From: Skeletonema tropicum
Lineage: Eukaryota; Bacillariophyta; Thalassiosirophyceae; Thalassiosirales; Thalassiosiraceae
Reading direction: 5' to 3'
NCBI GenBank assembly: GCA_037178625.1
Contig: CM074131.1
Coordinates: 496,001 to 560,000, forward strand
Length of the DNA stretch: 64,000 bases
In this document: positions 1 through 10,267 of the stretch, piece by piece
Position numbering within the stretch: position 1 is the first letter of the stretch
How the letters are laid out: every line of letters begins with the position of its first letter
Notes under the pieces: model-generated
Database searches by the model: none
The model's input: only the letters and a program-made list of their open reading frames with translations
Told to the model about the DNA's origin: nothing
Program-made: the position numbers and the translations under genes

Positions 1-1574
1 GCCGTAACTGCCTTTTCACCATCACTCAACCCATCCGCTGCAGCAGCATCTCCATGAGTCGATTTGTTACTCATTCCAAATTTAGATGCCGCCTGTGTCA
101 CTGCACTAGCACTCATAACCATGGAGGGTGTCGCCAATGTTGACTCCCCCCCTCCTCCCCCCTCTTTTGCATTATTTGGATGAAATGGTGCAATTCTCAC
201 AGTTGCCGAATGCTTCTTTAGTATAAACTTCAAATGACGTGCCGTCCGTTCCAAGAAGCTCACGGTTAAATGATAATACAAGTTCCAATGGAGTGGAAAG
301 ACATTGGTGAATTTGAGTTGGAGGGTGCGTAATTTGGAACGATACCATGCAAATCGTTGTTCGACTTGGTCGAGTGAGGATGGACTACTAGTCGTAGATG
401 ATGATGATGATGCACCCTTCTCACTATTGGCGATATCATCACTACTTTGAGAGGAAGCCATGTTGGATGAATTCGACTTTTTGAATGATTTTGGTGGAGA
501 ACCAGGAGGAGGAGGCTTGTTGTTGCTATTGCCCCCCCTCTTCTTGACAGGAAATGGACTATACAACGATTCATACTCCTCCAAATGATCCGAAATTAAC
601 TCCTTCACAAAATCTTGTTGCGATTTCTCCCCCAATGCCTCCATGACCAAACATGCATCACTTAGTGCACTCACCACCATGGGTGCAGTAGTCTCCTCCT
701 CTTCCTCTTGTTGTTGTTGAAATCCCACCTCATGGAATAAATTCACCGCCCCCTCTCTCAATTGCGAATTCAACATTCCAATTGCATCCCGTACCTGTCT
801 CATCTTTGGCACACTATTCATATACCCATCAAAATGTCCCAACAACAGCCTCGTCGCATCAATCAACTGACTTGCCGCCCTATAATTCGGTATCGGCGAA
901 CTGTTCGGCCCCTCATCATCAATCGTTGCCGCCACCCGAAGTTGCTCTGCAGCATGCAACAACATATGCAGCCGCTTTAATGCCGTAATCGTCCGCTGCA
1001 AATGTCGCTTGGCATAATCCAACCGTTTCATATCTCGTGTAATTTCAATCACGGCCGCCTCGCTTTGCAACGCTTGAGTTTTCACCGATGCCATCCTCGT
1101 GGCTAATTGATGTACTGCGTTACGTGCGTGTAGGACGTCTTGGGAGATGAGTGGGGCGAGATGGGCCTGGTGACGGAGGGTGGTGGAGAGGGAATCATCG
1201 AGTGTGGTTAGGCGGGTGGAGATGGCCGAGCGGAGGGTGGGGAGAGCACTGACTAGTTGTTGTTCGGTGTAGTAGTGCTGATTGAGAAAGGCGATGGGGT
1301 CAAAGTCGTGTTGTTGTTGCTGTTGTTGAGATTTAGATTTATTATTGGGATCGTCATTGTTTGTCTCGGTGTTGTTGCCCTCGTTGTTGGTCGGAGGAGC
1401 AGAGTAGTAACGACTGTTGGTGGGCGCGGTGGAGAAATCGAGTGCGTCGAGAAGAGTCTCGGGCGACACCACTGCCGCAGTTGTTGCTGGTGATATAGGA
1501 GATGATTCTGATGACGGTGGTGCAGTAGCAGCAGCGGCAGATGAAGGTGCAGGCCCAATGGCTGAGGCTGTCAT
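1..1574 (-). CDS. VPS53: VPS53, GARP/EARP tethering complex subunit (C-terminus beyond left edge)
   Basis: The minus strand is open from an ATG at 1574 to the window edge without a stop, giving about 524 residues. After a Ser/Ala/Gln-rich leader of about 95 residues comes the Vps53 N-terminal pattern: FDPIAFLNQHYYTEQQL, then an allowed TLDDSL segment, a coiled coil with EITRDMKRLDYAKRHLQRT, ALKRLHMLLHAAEQL, and a SDACLVMEALGEK/VKELISDHLEEYESLY stretch. A later RFAWYRSKLRTLQLKF matches the segment that follows in animal VPS53. Family knowledge: VPS53 is a subunit of GARP, which tethers endosome-derived vesicles at the trans-Golgi network. Low-complexity Ser and Gly inserts (around residues 375-440) lengthen it relative to animal homologues. 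No intron is visible in this part. The start is the first in-frame ATG. The family call is firm; the full length is unknown. Confidence 0.93.
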   Translation of the reverse strand, partial: MTASAIGPAPSSAAAATAPPSSESSPISPATTAAVVSPETLLDALDFSTAPTNSRYYSAPPTNNEGNNTETNNDDPNNKSKSQQQQQQHDFDPIAFLNQHYYTEQQLVSALPTLRSAISTRLTTLDDSLSTTLRHQAHLAPLISQDVLHARNAVHQLATRMASVKTQALQSEAAVIEITRDMKRLDYAKRHLQRTITALKRLHMLLHAAEQLRVAATIDDEGPNSSPIPNYRAASQLIDATRLLLGHFDGYMNSVPKMRQVRDAIGMLNSQLREGAVNLFHEVGFQQQQEEEEETTAPMVVSALSDACLVMEALGEKSQQDFVKELISDHLEEYESLYSPFPVKKRGGNSNNKPPPPGSPPKSFKKSNSSNMASSQSSDDIANSEKGASSSSSTTSSPSSLDQVEQRFAWYRSKLRTLQLKFTNVFPLHWNLYYHLTVSFLERTARHLKFILKKHSATVRIAPFHPNNAKEGGGGGESTLATPSMVMSASAVTQAASKFGMSNKSTHGDAAAADGLSDGEKAVT

Positions 1575-1938
1575 CATTGAAGATAAATTCTATTCTATTC
1601 AATCCACCACAACAACATAGAGCGAGGAGCATTTATGTATATAGGTTTGGGGGTTGGTCACTCGAAAATCTGGATTGGGCAGTCATTGGGCACTGGACAG
1701 AAAAGTACCCGTTTAGTAGCCATTCCCAGTTAAATTCGGCTGCACAAATTTTCAATCTTATCTTTCTTCCGACACTCTCCGATGCAGACGTAGAATCGAA
1801 GCTTCATTTCCTTGCAGATAAACTTGATGCATTCGGATACAGACATTTTTCGAATAAATTCATTCATTCATTCGTTGAAGAAGGAAATGCATGAGGATGT
1901 AAAAGAGGCAAGAAGAGATCATGATCTTGGGAGACTGA

Positions 1939-2229
1939 AGCCTTCGGACCTGTACAAGACAAGGTTGCAAAGACGAATTGAACGAAAAGAGGGCACTGTT
2001 GACGTTTAAGAAGGACCCAGGTGAATACGCAGAAAGGATTTGGCAATGGTGGGGACCAAGATGCAAAATGTTCCCAAAGCATTACATGGCAATACGGTTG
2101 GTTGTTCTCACACAAACATCAAGTTGCTTTATTGAACGAGTGTTCTCGAAACTGGTTCGTGACGCAGTGGGCGACAACATCTTAGAGGATATCACTGAAA
2201 TTCGTCTTCTATTACAATGCAATGGGTAA
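1939..2229 (+). mobile_element. hAT transposase C-terminal (dimerisation domain) remnant
   Basis: A frame open from just after a TGA at 1936-1938 to a stop at 2227-2229 encodes about 96 residues. It contains IWQWWGPRC, then a Pro/Tyr helix, TSSCFIERVFSKL, and VGDNILEDITEIRLLLQCN. Spacing and wording match the hAT family C-terminal dimerisation domain, in which a W-rich segment precedes an SSxxxERVFS block. The nuclease domain and zinc finger are absent. A neighbouring frame (1812-2009) is Lys/Arg-rich and could be upstream transposase sequence shifted by an indel, but I cannot show that. It is a dead fragment or the tail of a decayed transposon; no target-site duplication was identified. Confidence 0.65.
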
Positions 2230-2368
2230 GCTGAAGTTTAAACCATGAGTACTTGCCAGTACTAGCTATAAGTAGTAGAACTGAGTGACCAGTGAGTGCC
2301 CTGAGTGACCAACCCCCGAAACCCTAGGAGTTTGTGTGCTGTAAAGTAAGTAGTGTGTGGGGCTTCAG

Positions 2369-2869
2369 GCTACTGGCGGGAAGAAACTGTCACCGTCACC
2401 ACGGTGAAAGCTCACAAATTTCACGCCAAAACACACTATCAAAAAAAATAGGGCAATCCTACTCGACGAAAATTCATAGAGAAGTCTATGAATAGCATCC
2501 CAAACAGTATATCTACATTATCTGATGGAGAAGAGACTATAATTCGTCGAGGTAGAGCACCTACCGACGAATTTGGGACCAACAACTGCTATTTCGAGCT
2601 AGAATGACGCATGCCTACGGCAGATCTGCATGCCTGTACTGCTGCTATGCGAGTATACTGCATATAACGTTGACCAGTGGTTCTATCAAAAGCTAATAGT
2701 CTGTACTATCGTATTATGGTCGACTATTGGTGTTTGGGGTCGACATGGAGGCACAGAACCTCCATGTAAGGGTGTAGAACTCGTGTTTTTTGTGTTTTGA
2801 TAGTGTTTTGTGCGGAGTTTCAGTGACGGTGACAATTTTTTCCAGTGAAAATTTTTTCCCGCCAGTAGC
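2369..2869. repeat. Inverted-repeat element, about 500 bp (MITE-like)
   Basis: The sequence at 2369-2381 (gctactggcggga) is exactly complementary to 2857-2869. Weaker complementarity continues inward: a 'gtcaccgtcac' block and an 'aaacactatcaaaa'-type block occur in inverted order on both arms. No ORF with transposase features lies between the arms. Smaller palindromes occur inside, for example 2471-2492. This suits a non-autonomous DNA transposon with imperfect terminal inverted repeats; I did not find a clear target-site duplication. Confidence 0.5.
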
Positions 2870-2936
2870 AGGTTTTTTCTGTGCGTATTTTTGATTTTGG
2901 GAAAAAATAGAGGGAGAAAGGGGGCGAGCCCTCGAC

Positions 2937-3010
2937 AACCACCCTACATAGGATCTTCAGACACCTGTCTGAGTCACTGGAGGAAGCAGAGTCCTGCGTA
3001 GGATCTTCTT
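2937..3010 (-). repeat. Fragment of dispersed MITE family (same family as 39833-39947)
   Basis: An 'accctacataggatcttcag' block followed by 'acacctgtctgagtcact' repeats, in reverse orientation, the right end of the elements at 16640-16755 and 39833-39947. A second 'gcgtaggatcttc' near 3010 suggests a truncated or rearranged copy. Confidence 0.55.
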
Positions 3011-3365
3011 TTAAGGGTTAGGGTTAGAGAGGGTTAAGGGGAGTCCTCTTTCGTTCAACCCATGTATCTCTCTCTGCTGAGTCTTGAAGAAGGTACATCT
3101 CTTTGAGTATTTAAAGCCAAAAAATTGAGACCGTAAGGTCCTCAGCAATAGTCGCAGCGTGGAAAGGCTAATGTGAATACGAGCTTTCCCATGTTCGTCA
3201 GGTATCAGGTGATTACCACATCCTCTACTAAGGGGCTGTCCGAGCAAACCAAATTGTGCGTACGATTTCGCTTTTCCTAGGTTAAATCGATACCCCTACG
3301 TACAATCGTGCAGTTCTCGGATTTTACTAAGTTTCAACAAAAACAAAATCATGCGTATGATTGCA

Positions 3366-3403
3366 CGATCATGCAGAAAGCCAACTCGATTTCTGCATGA
3401 TCG
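3366..3403. repeat. Perfect 14-bp hairpin
   Basis: The arm at 3366-3379 (cgatcatgcagaaa) is the exact reverse complement of 3390-3403, with a 10-base loop. The surrounding sequence repeats similar 'cgtgcag/catgcgta' words. It may be the core of a small palindromic repeat; no function is indicated. Confidence 0.5.
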
Positions 3404-4444
3404 TACGCTCACAACTCACAAGCACATCAAAAAAAAAGATGCCATGACAATGGCACCCCAAGTAAGGCCGCCTATCTCAGTCCATGACTATATATATTTC
3501 ACAAGGTATCGATGGCCTATCTCTTAGAAGACATATATGGCGACGTATTCGCAGCAGGGTGGCGTTTCGGCTGCTGTAGGGGCGGTGATAATATCATTGT
3601 AATCCACTTCATTGAGATTTGAAATTAAAACAACCACCTTCCCTGCACCCATAGAAGAAGATAAACAATAATATGCACTACCCCTCCGCTACCCGTCGCT
3701 GATGATGATATGTAGTGAGAATCCGGCTGCTCGGAGTGACCATTCAAGCCCCCCCACACCTCCAAAACACCAAGAACACAAGATGTGCACAAAATGGCAA
3801 AAATAATACGATACTCAGACACAACAATAAGCCTGTAGACGGCGGATCGAGCGGCTGTAAAGAAGTGATCTTATCAATATTATTATACATAAGAAGTGGC
3901 GGCTATTTATTGTCCAAAATATTACAATAGGGTGGATAAAAATAGCAACATCATAGACAGAAATGATATTTATGTAGCATGTATTAGTCATTTATTTATG
4001 CGGTGTAGGCAGTAGTAATAATAATACCCTGCGGCTGAATCGTTGTATAAGGTGTTGCCTGCGATATAATTCACTGGATATTACTATTGGTAGGGTTTGG
4101 GCAACGTGGTGGCTATGAGAGTAGCGGCTATCATGGTCGATACGGATTGTCGAATCCGCCGCTGTCGTAAGGAAAAAAACGTGCAGAACGTGCAGTTGCT
4201 CGGACAGCGCTGCATGTTTTTTTGTAGCGGCTATCAAAATGATACGTACGATGCAATTTTGCTCGGACCGCACCTAAGTACTTATTCATGCGATGCGTGC
4301 TAGCGTGGACTAAGAAAAAGGAGAGGCCTGTTAGACCGATAGGAGTTAGGAGAGCGATGATCAAGTCAATGGACATTCATACCTCTCTATTGCTCGCTAT
4401 TTTGTTGCAGACGAAGATATAAGTATAGACGGCATAAAATTATT

Positions 4445-7400
4445 ATGTCGACTGCAGCAACGAGCAGCACCGCAGAAACTTTTTTTCTTTCCGAGTGGAT
4501 TCGACGTGCCATTGACGAGGTCGATCTCTCCAATCTAGTCGCCGCCTCCCCTTATGCTGACGCCGCCGAGGTTCAAGATCAACCTTCTCAATGGCCGGCA
4601 AATATAAGGCACACGATGGCGTTATGCTCAGATGAGTACTTATTGTCGGCGTTAAAAGTGGCATATTCATTGGCTCACGAAATATGTGAGGCGGAGGATA
4701 AAAATATCGCTTCGGCCTCTGTGGGCGGTAATGAAAATAATAACCATGGTGGTGACGATGCATCTCCCTTTGTGTTACCTGCACCGGGGATAGACTGGTC
4801 AGATACAGTCCGGGTGCATTTGTCGTCGTCCGGTAGCTCTGAATTCGATAAGACCGACAAGTTGCATTTTCGTATTAAGGGTGCAGACTTCTTACCATCA
4901 GGTGAAACAAATAATGATGCTAAGGGAAAAAGTGCAGATGAAGATTGCATGCGGCGTATTTATTCACTTGGTATTGTTTTGTACGAGTTACTATCAGGCG
5001 GGGAACGGCCTCCTGAGATTGAGCAACCGACAGGAGGGGCCACTGATGGCACTGAAGAACTCTCCCAAGAACTCTCTCAAGAGTTGTCCGAAACCGAAAA
5101 CTTGGATCCCTTTCCCAAGAATGATTTTAGTGAGGCCAATATTGTTGATCTTACTGCTGATCTGAACATAATTGATGACGTCGTTCCAGATGGATATAAT
5201 CTATTCGATGGTATCGAAGGGGACGATCTTTTCAACACTGAAATCCCCCGAAAGAGACAAGCACAATGTTACAAAGTTTATGATGTGTCAGTAGAACCTT
5301 TGAGGGCAAAATGCCTTCCTGTATCTTTGTGTGACTTGGTTATCAACATGATTGATTGTGCCGATGGTAATCCTAGTGGTGAAGACTCATATCATAACAT
5401 GTCGGAGGTGAGGGATGATCTGCGTTTGATGCTGGATAAACCCGCAATTTATCTCTACGACCAGGACATGGGGAAATTGTCAATTACTGGTTTACAAATG
5501 GGGGGCACTGTGTTTGGTAGGAATGCAGAGCTGTCAACAATTAAGGACGCATACCGCCGATCGATGTCAGGTAGCAGTGAGTTGGTGATTATCTCCGGCA
5601 CCTCTGGGTCTGGGAAGTCGCTATTTGGGTATGAATTTGGGAAGCACGTGTTAGCGGGAGGTGGCATTGTACTATCTGGAAAATTCGACCAATTGATGCA
5701 GGGGACGCCGTTCAGTGCGTTGGCATCTGCTTTCAATGACTACTGTGGTATTTTGCTGGGGGATAGCAGCCCGTCGTCTCTTGCGGGAGTGTTGGCGTCA
5801 AACGTGCGATCGTCGATTGGAACAGATGTGCATCATTTGACTAAGCTCATACCAAATTTGGCAACCATTCTGGGGCCTGAACCTGAAACTACTCCCATCA
5901 ATCGCAACGAAGACTGTGACAACGCCCAGAAGAGGCTACAGTATTTGCTTTGTCAGTTTGTAGAAGTGATATCCAGTACATCTTCAGCTCCCGTAACTTT
6001 ATTTCTTGATGACTTACAGTGGGCAGATGCAGCATCGATCGAAGCAGTCAATCATTTGTTAATCGCAACAAGTATCCCATCCCAAGAAAAGAGAGTTTTC
6101 TTCATGGGTTGCTGTCGCGAAGGAGAGATTGACGAAGGGCATCCCGTGTGGAAACTACTTAGTAGTGTTGAGAAATCCGGTGTAAACTGCACAAACATCA
6201 AACTTGATTTGATGAGCGAGCACACCATCAACACTATGGTTTCGGAAACTCTGTGCCTATTACCGCGTCTCACTAAGTCTTTGTCTGAAGTAATATATCA
6301 CAAAACAAAAGGGAACCCGCTCTTTGTCTCTCGGCTGGTGCTTTCTCTCAGCAACGAAGGTCTATTGCGCCCCAGCTTGAGCCGTCGCAGATGGGAGTGG
6401 CAGAAAGAAAAGATTGAGTGTCGTGAATTGCCCGATGACGTGGCAATGTTTCTGAATTACTCTATTAGGGAGCTGCCTGAAGATGTACAATCATCGTTGC
6501 ACGTATTGTCATGCTTTGGAGCAGCTGTGAGCCTATCTTTCATCAACATTCTGGAGAGAGCTCTGAAAAAGACTATTCGTATTAATCTGGACGTGGCTGT
6601 AAGGAAGGGCCTGCTTGACATAATCGGCGATCAGTATCGTTTCAGTCACGACCGTATCCAAGAGGCTACTTATAATATGATGGAAGATGGAGTCAGACGG
6701 CTGTTTCATTTCACTTATGGACTCTCTTTGGCATCTCTATCGATTGAAGAAGGTAGCGAGGATATCCTCTTCATATCTGTGAATCAGCTGAATCTTGGAG
6801 GCCCTGCCACAGTTCAAGATCCAAGTCAGAGTTTTACTGTTGCTCAGATGAATTTGAAAGCTGGAAAGAAGGCAATGGAAATGTCCGATTTCAAAACTGC
6901 ATCGTCTTATTTACGTCATGGGATATCTTTCTTGAGGGAGCGCCACTGGGAAGAACATTATAGTTTGAGTTTGGAGTTGTTCGAACTAGAAGCAAAGTGC
7001 GCCTTAGCAAATGGCGATCACGAGAGGGTGAGGGTACTTTTTGAAGAAGTTTTGCAAGTTGCACAATCATTTGAGGACAAACTCGAGATTACGTACACGT
7101 GTATTCGATCGTTATTGACCACTTCATATCTTGGCGAGGCCCTTACAAAAGGATTGTACATCTTGAATGAACTTGGTATAGTGCTTTCTGGGGATCTAGA
7201 GGCTTTGTTGACGGAGACCAAATCTATGCTAGCTGAATATTCTGACGAGCAGTTGTTGAACCTCCCTTTGATGACCGGTAAAACGAAACTGATGACAATG
7301 AAGATGCTATCCAGGACTCAAACTTGTCTCCACTATACAAACCCAAAGTCTCAGCCAAAAGCTATTCTCCATATGGTCCAATACTCTCTTCGGCATGGTT

Positions 7401-8628
7401 TGTGTGGCTTATCATCAGTAGGATTTGTAACGTATGGAAGTTACCTCGCCTGTTTTGGCGACATTCCCAATGGCTATCGTTATGTTAAACTTGCCATCAA
7501 GCTGGCAGAGAAGTTAAATGCAAGAAGTAGTATGAGTGAAGTGCTTCTTGTGGGCAGTCAAGTAATGGGATACGTCGAGCCATTACAAAGTGTCACTGAC
7601 GTGATGGTGCGTGGCCATGAGTATGCTTTGGCGGAGGGAAGTACAAGTAACGCCATGTTCATTCTTTTGACGAATATAGTGTGTGCATACTGGAGTGGCA
7701 AACAACTTTCACTCGTGAAAAGCACCGTGGATAGCACATTACGTCTGATGTCATCGCATTCTACGCTTGTTTGGATATGGCAGACTCTCCCGCTCTATCG
7801 ATCAATATTAGCAATGATCGGCAATGTTGATGACGCCCCAATCATTCTCGGAAGTAGATCAGACATTGAAACGGAACAGGAGAGGGAAATGAGCGAGACG
7901 AACTTGCACCTCTTAAAAGTTGTGCATTTCAACAAATTGTATGTTGGCTTTATGTTTCGAAGGTACGACGAGGTGAAGCAGCTCGCCGTAGCATACGATG
8001 CAATTGCCTCCTTGCCATTCTGCTCAATGTTGATCAGTCATTGTATGCATGTGTTTTATGGGGGTCTCATAAACTTTTGGATAGCTCGTGAGACGACGGA
8101 CGTGATTTGGTTAGATCGTGGGGAAAAGGCAATCGAGAAAATGAGGTCTTACGCACAGTGCTCGTCATGGAATTTTGAGAACAAATTGCTCTTGCTGCAA
8201 GCTGAGCAGTGTTTCTATCTTGAGGACTTTGAATCTGCCAAGCGTTGCTACGATTCTGCCATAATGTCTGCACAGAAACATAAATTTGTGCATGAGGAGG
8301 CTTTGGCATGTGAGCTCGCAGGTCATTTCATGTTGGAAACTGGAGAGGGAAGCTCTTCACTTCCCTACTTTCTCTTGGCTGAAAATAAGTACTATGAATG
8401 GTAAGCATTTGTGTTCTTACTTTGGTTTTGCTCAATTGCGCTGTGTTGGACATGAAAATTATCTAACATTGCTGATCTTTCTTATCTCGTAGGGGTGCTC
8501 ATGCAAAAGGAGAGAGTGTGAGAACGTTTATTCAAAAACAGTTTATTAACGCGGAGACGACATTGGAACCTGGCATCAGCCCCAGCACTCCTGCAGAGCC
8601 AGATCCAAGGAAGCGGAGAGCATCTTGA
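4445..8628 (+). CDS. Large kinase-like / AAA_16 P-loop ATPase / TPR-like signalling protein (paralogue A)
   Basis: Two exons, 4445-8400 and 8493-8628, give 1363 residues. The 92-base intron starts GTAAGC, ends TCGTAG, and its removal restores a tryptophan codon (YYEW|GAHAKGES). Around residues 170-185 YSLGIVLYELLSG resembles protein-kinase subdomain IX, but the catalytic HRD and DFG motifs are not evident, so this half looks degenerate. VFGRNAEL then leads into a P-loop, SGTSGSGKS (about 384-392), and a Walker B block LFLDDLQWAD (about 519-528), typical of AAA_16/Orc1-like ATPases. The remaining ~700 residues are helical and TPR-like, with blocks such as SYLRHGISFL and FESAKRCYDSAI. The order matches the front half of fungal and bacterial kinase-AAA-GAF-histidine kinase proteins, but no GAF or histidine kinase follows. 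A paralogue lies at 31496-36570. A nucleotide-dependent signalling or scaffold role is inference. Confidence 0.85.
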
Positions 8629-8917
8629 ATCTGGACTCTCTTTTGGCGTAGGACCGTTATGTTAATAGATGGTTATTGATTGCCAAGCTTTTCTTCTCAA
8701 TGAACCTCTCATGTAGAAGAGAAAGCATCATAGGCACCCAAATCAGGGGTGTATTGTGAAAGGAAAAGTTCATCATTGTTTGGCAGCACTTTTCCATATA
8801 GAATCACCACATCATTTGAATTAGCAGTATGCCAACACGGACAACTATCTCCTTGCAATGGTTTTGTCAAATTTCATTTTTACTTATCTTTTTCTATATT
8901 CACTGCATGTCTGTCTC

Positions 8918-8948
<31 letters not shown>

Positions 8949-9157
8949 GCGCAACAATGAAAGTTATTATTCCATGTACGTGTTATTGCTTGTACGTTTT
9001 ATTGCTTTCCTCCCACCTTGACAAAGAAGAATGGTGCAATTTTCTTCTTGCGGAGAGTTTGTTGTCACACTTATTTACATGATTATTGCGAGAAGCTGTC
9101 CTCCCCTGTCGTTTCCATTTCCATCAAAGGTGTGCAATTTTCTTCCTTCTTTCCTCA
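8629..9157. other. Convergent 3' spacer
   Basis: The 3' flanks of two converging genes. It holds a GA microsatellite at 8922-8949 and no convincing coding sequence; short plus-strand frames here cross the microsatellite. Confidence 0.6.
8922..8949. repeat. GA dinucleotide microsatellite
   Basis: About 14 consecutive GA units in the 3' flank of the upstream gene. Confidence 0.9.
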
Positions 9158-9616
9158 TTATCGTAACACCTCCCAAGATTTATCTTCGTCCCATGGCACC
9201 CTTGAAAGTCTATCTGGATTAGTTTGCTTCTCCACTTCTCTAATTATCACCTGTTTCGACCCATCGTCTGCTGTTTCCTCGCATTGCTTTTTGTATTTTA
9301 TTGTATAATACGGATCATGATCATCAAGATGAGCTCCAACCACGACGGCATCACAGACTGAATTTGTTGCTTTATTGAGGTAACGAACACGCTGCTTCTT
9401 GGCGAAGAATTTTGGGCCACGTGCAGCTGCATCATTCTCCGCTTTAAGTTGTGCATCAAGACGACTGCGCTTCAATCGATTTTCATCGGAGAAGCTCTTG
9501 GCAATTGTTGTGGCGGAATCATCGTCTGACGCCGTCGCGCTTTGGCTTGATCGTCTCCGCTTTGTCGGTGCGAGGAAATCGTACAGGCCAATCTTATCGG
9601 CAAATTTAGAGAACAT
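9158..9616 (-). CDS. Small basic protein with a PYYTI/KQT (SH3- or tudor-like) segment
   Basis: A single exon of 152 residues runs from an ATG at 9616. The first half is basic and polar (TKRRRSSQ, ENRLKRSRLDAQ), probably disordered and nuclear-signal-like. The second half reads RVRYLNKATNSVCDAVVVGAH, then DDHDPYYTIKY and EKQTNPDRLSRV. I recognise the 'DD..PYYTI ... EKQT..DRL' arrangement as a short beta-rich module recurring in algal and other eukaryotic proteins, like a small SH3/tudor fold, but I cannot name a family with certainty. It converges on the AAA_16 gene. Function unknown. Confidence 0.65.
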   Translation of the reverse strand: MFSKFADKIGLYDFLAPTKRRRSSQSATASDDDSATTIAKSFSDENRLKRSRLDAQLKAENDAAARGPKFFAKKQRVRYLNKATNSVCDAVVVGAHLDDHDPYYTIKYKKQCEETADDGSKQVIIREVEKQTNPDRLSRVPWDEDKSWEVLR

Positions 9617-10267
9617 TGGTCAAGGAGGGGGAAAGATGTATCAGCAGTGGAAGTTGGAACTCTCGTCTACCTATTCGATAAAATAGCAATCAGACGATGG
9701 ATGAATAGATAATCTATAGATTGTTGCCACCTCATGCGATGCAAGATGCAAGCAGTAATGATGTATTGGCGCAGCTGATACTCGCTCCTCTAGAGATAGG
9801 AATGCAAGAATAGAGCCAATATGTAGCCAACACGGAACACGGACCGCCTCGCCTCATTTTTGCTGGGTTATTTCTCCAATTCTCACAAGACAGGCGTTTA
9901 CTTTCTACGCACGTCGTACTATTCCTACGTAGGACCTTGGTAGACAAATTTCTTGGATGGACAAAATGGGCGGGATGAGGTTTTTGAAAAGTTGACAACT
10001 TCAGTGCGTGACAGGCATTCTGTGACGCTAGTTACATAAGTGCGTAGCAAATGACCTAAACCCCACCTAAATCCTCTCTCAGATGCAGACAGGTGTCTGA
10101 AGCCTGAAGCTCCATGTAGGGTGCATGGGCTGGGGGCTGGGGGATATCGGAAGTGGACGAAGTAGTGATTCTCTGCTACTTTTGAAGCTTTGTTGCATAT
10201 TACATATCACCTCCCATTGTAAATGTCATTGGTGCATTGCATTTCGCCGTTAATCCTCTCTCTAGAT
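9617..10267. other. Intergenic spacer with a MITE fragment
   Basis: No gene is seen. At 10082-10125 a 'gcagacaggtgtctgaag' block followed by 'ccatgtagggtg' is a diverged right end of the MITE family at 39833-39947. At 9922-9935 is one copy of the recurring 'tacgtagga' palindromic word. Confidence 0.55.

Larger units (their letters stand above)
1575..4444. other. Repeat-rich intergenic region between VPS53 and the AAA_16 gene
   Basis: This holds the divergent upstream regions of the two flanking genes. It contains a hAT transposase remnant (1939-2229), an imperfect inverted-repeat element (2369-2869), a MITE-family fragment (2937-3010) and a hairpin (3366-3403), each listed separately. The other short ORFs read across repeats and resemble nothing recognisable. 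From about 3480 to 4440 I see no gene and no clear repeat. Confidence 0.6.

Noticed and set aside
1253..1632. Several 60-100 residue frames on both strands
   Set aside because: They are shadows of the VPS53 N-terminal coding sequence, with His/Leu-rich content caused by its Q/N/S codon runs.
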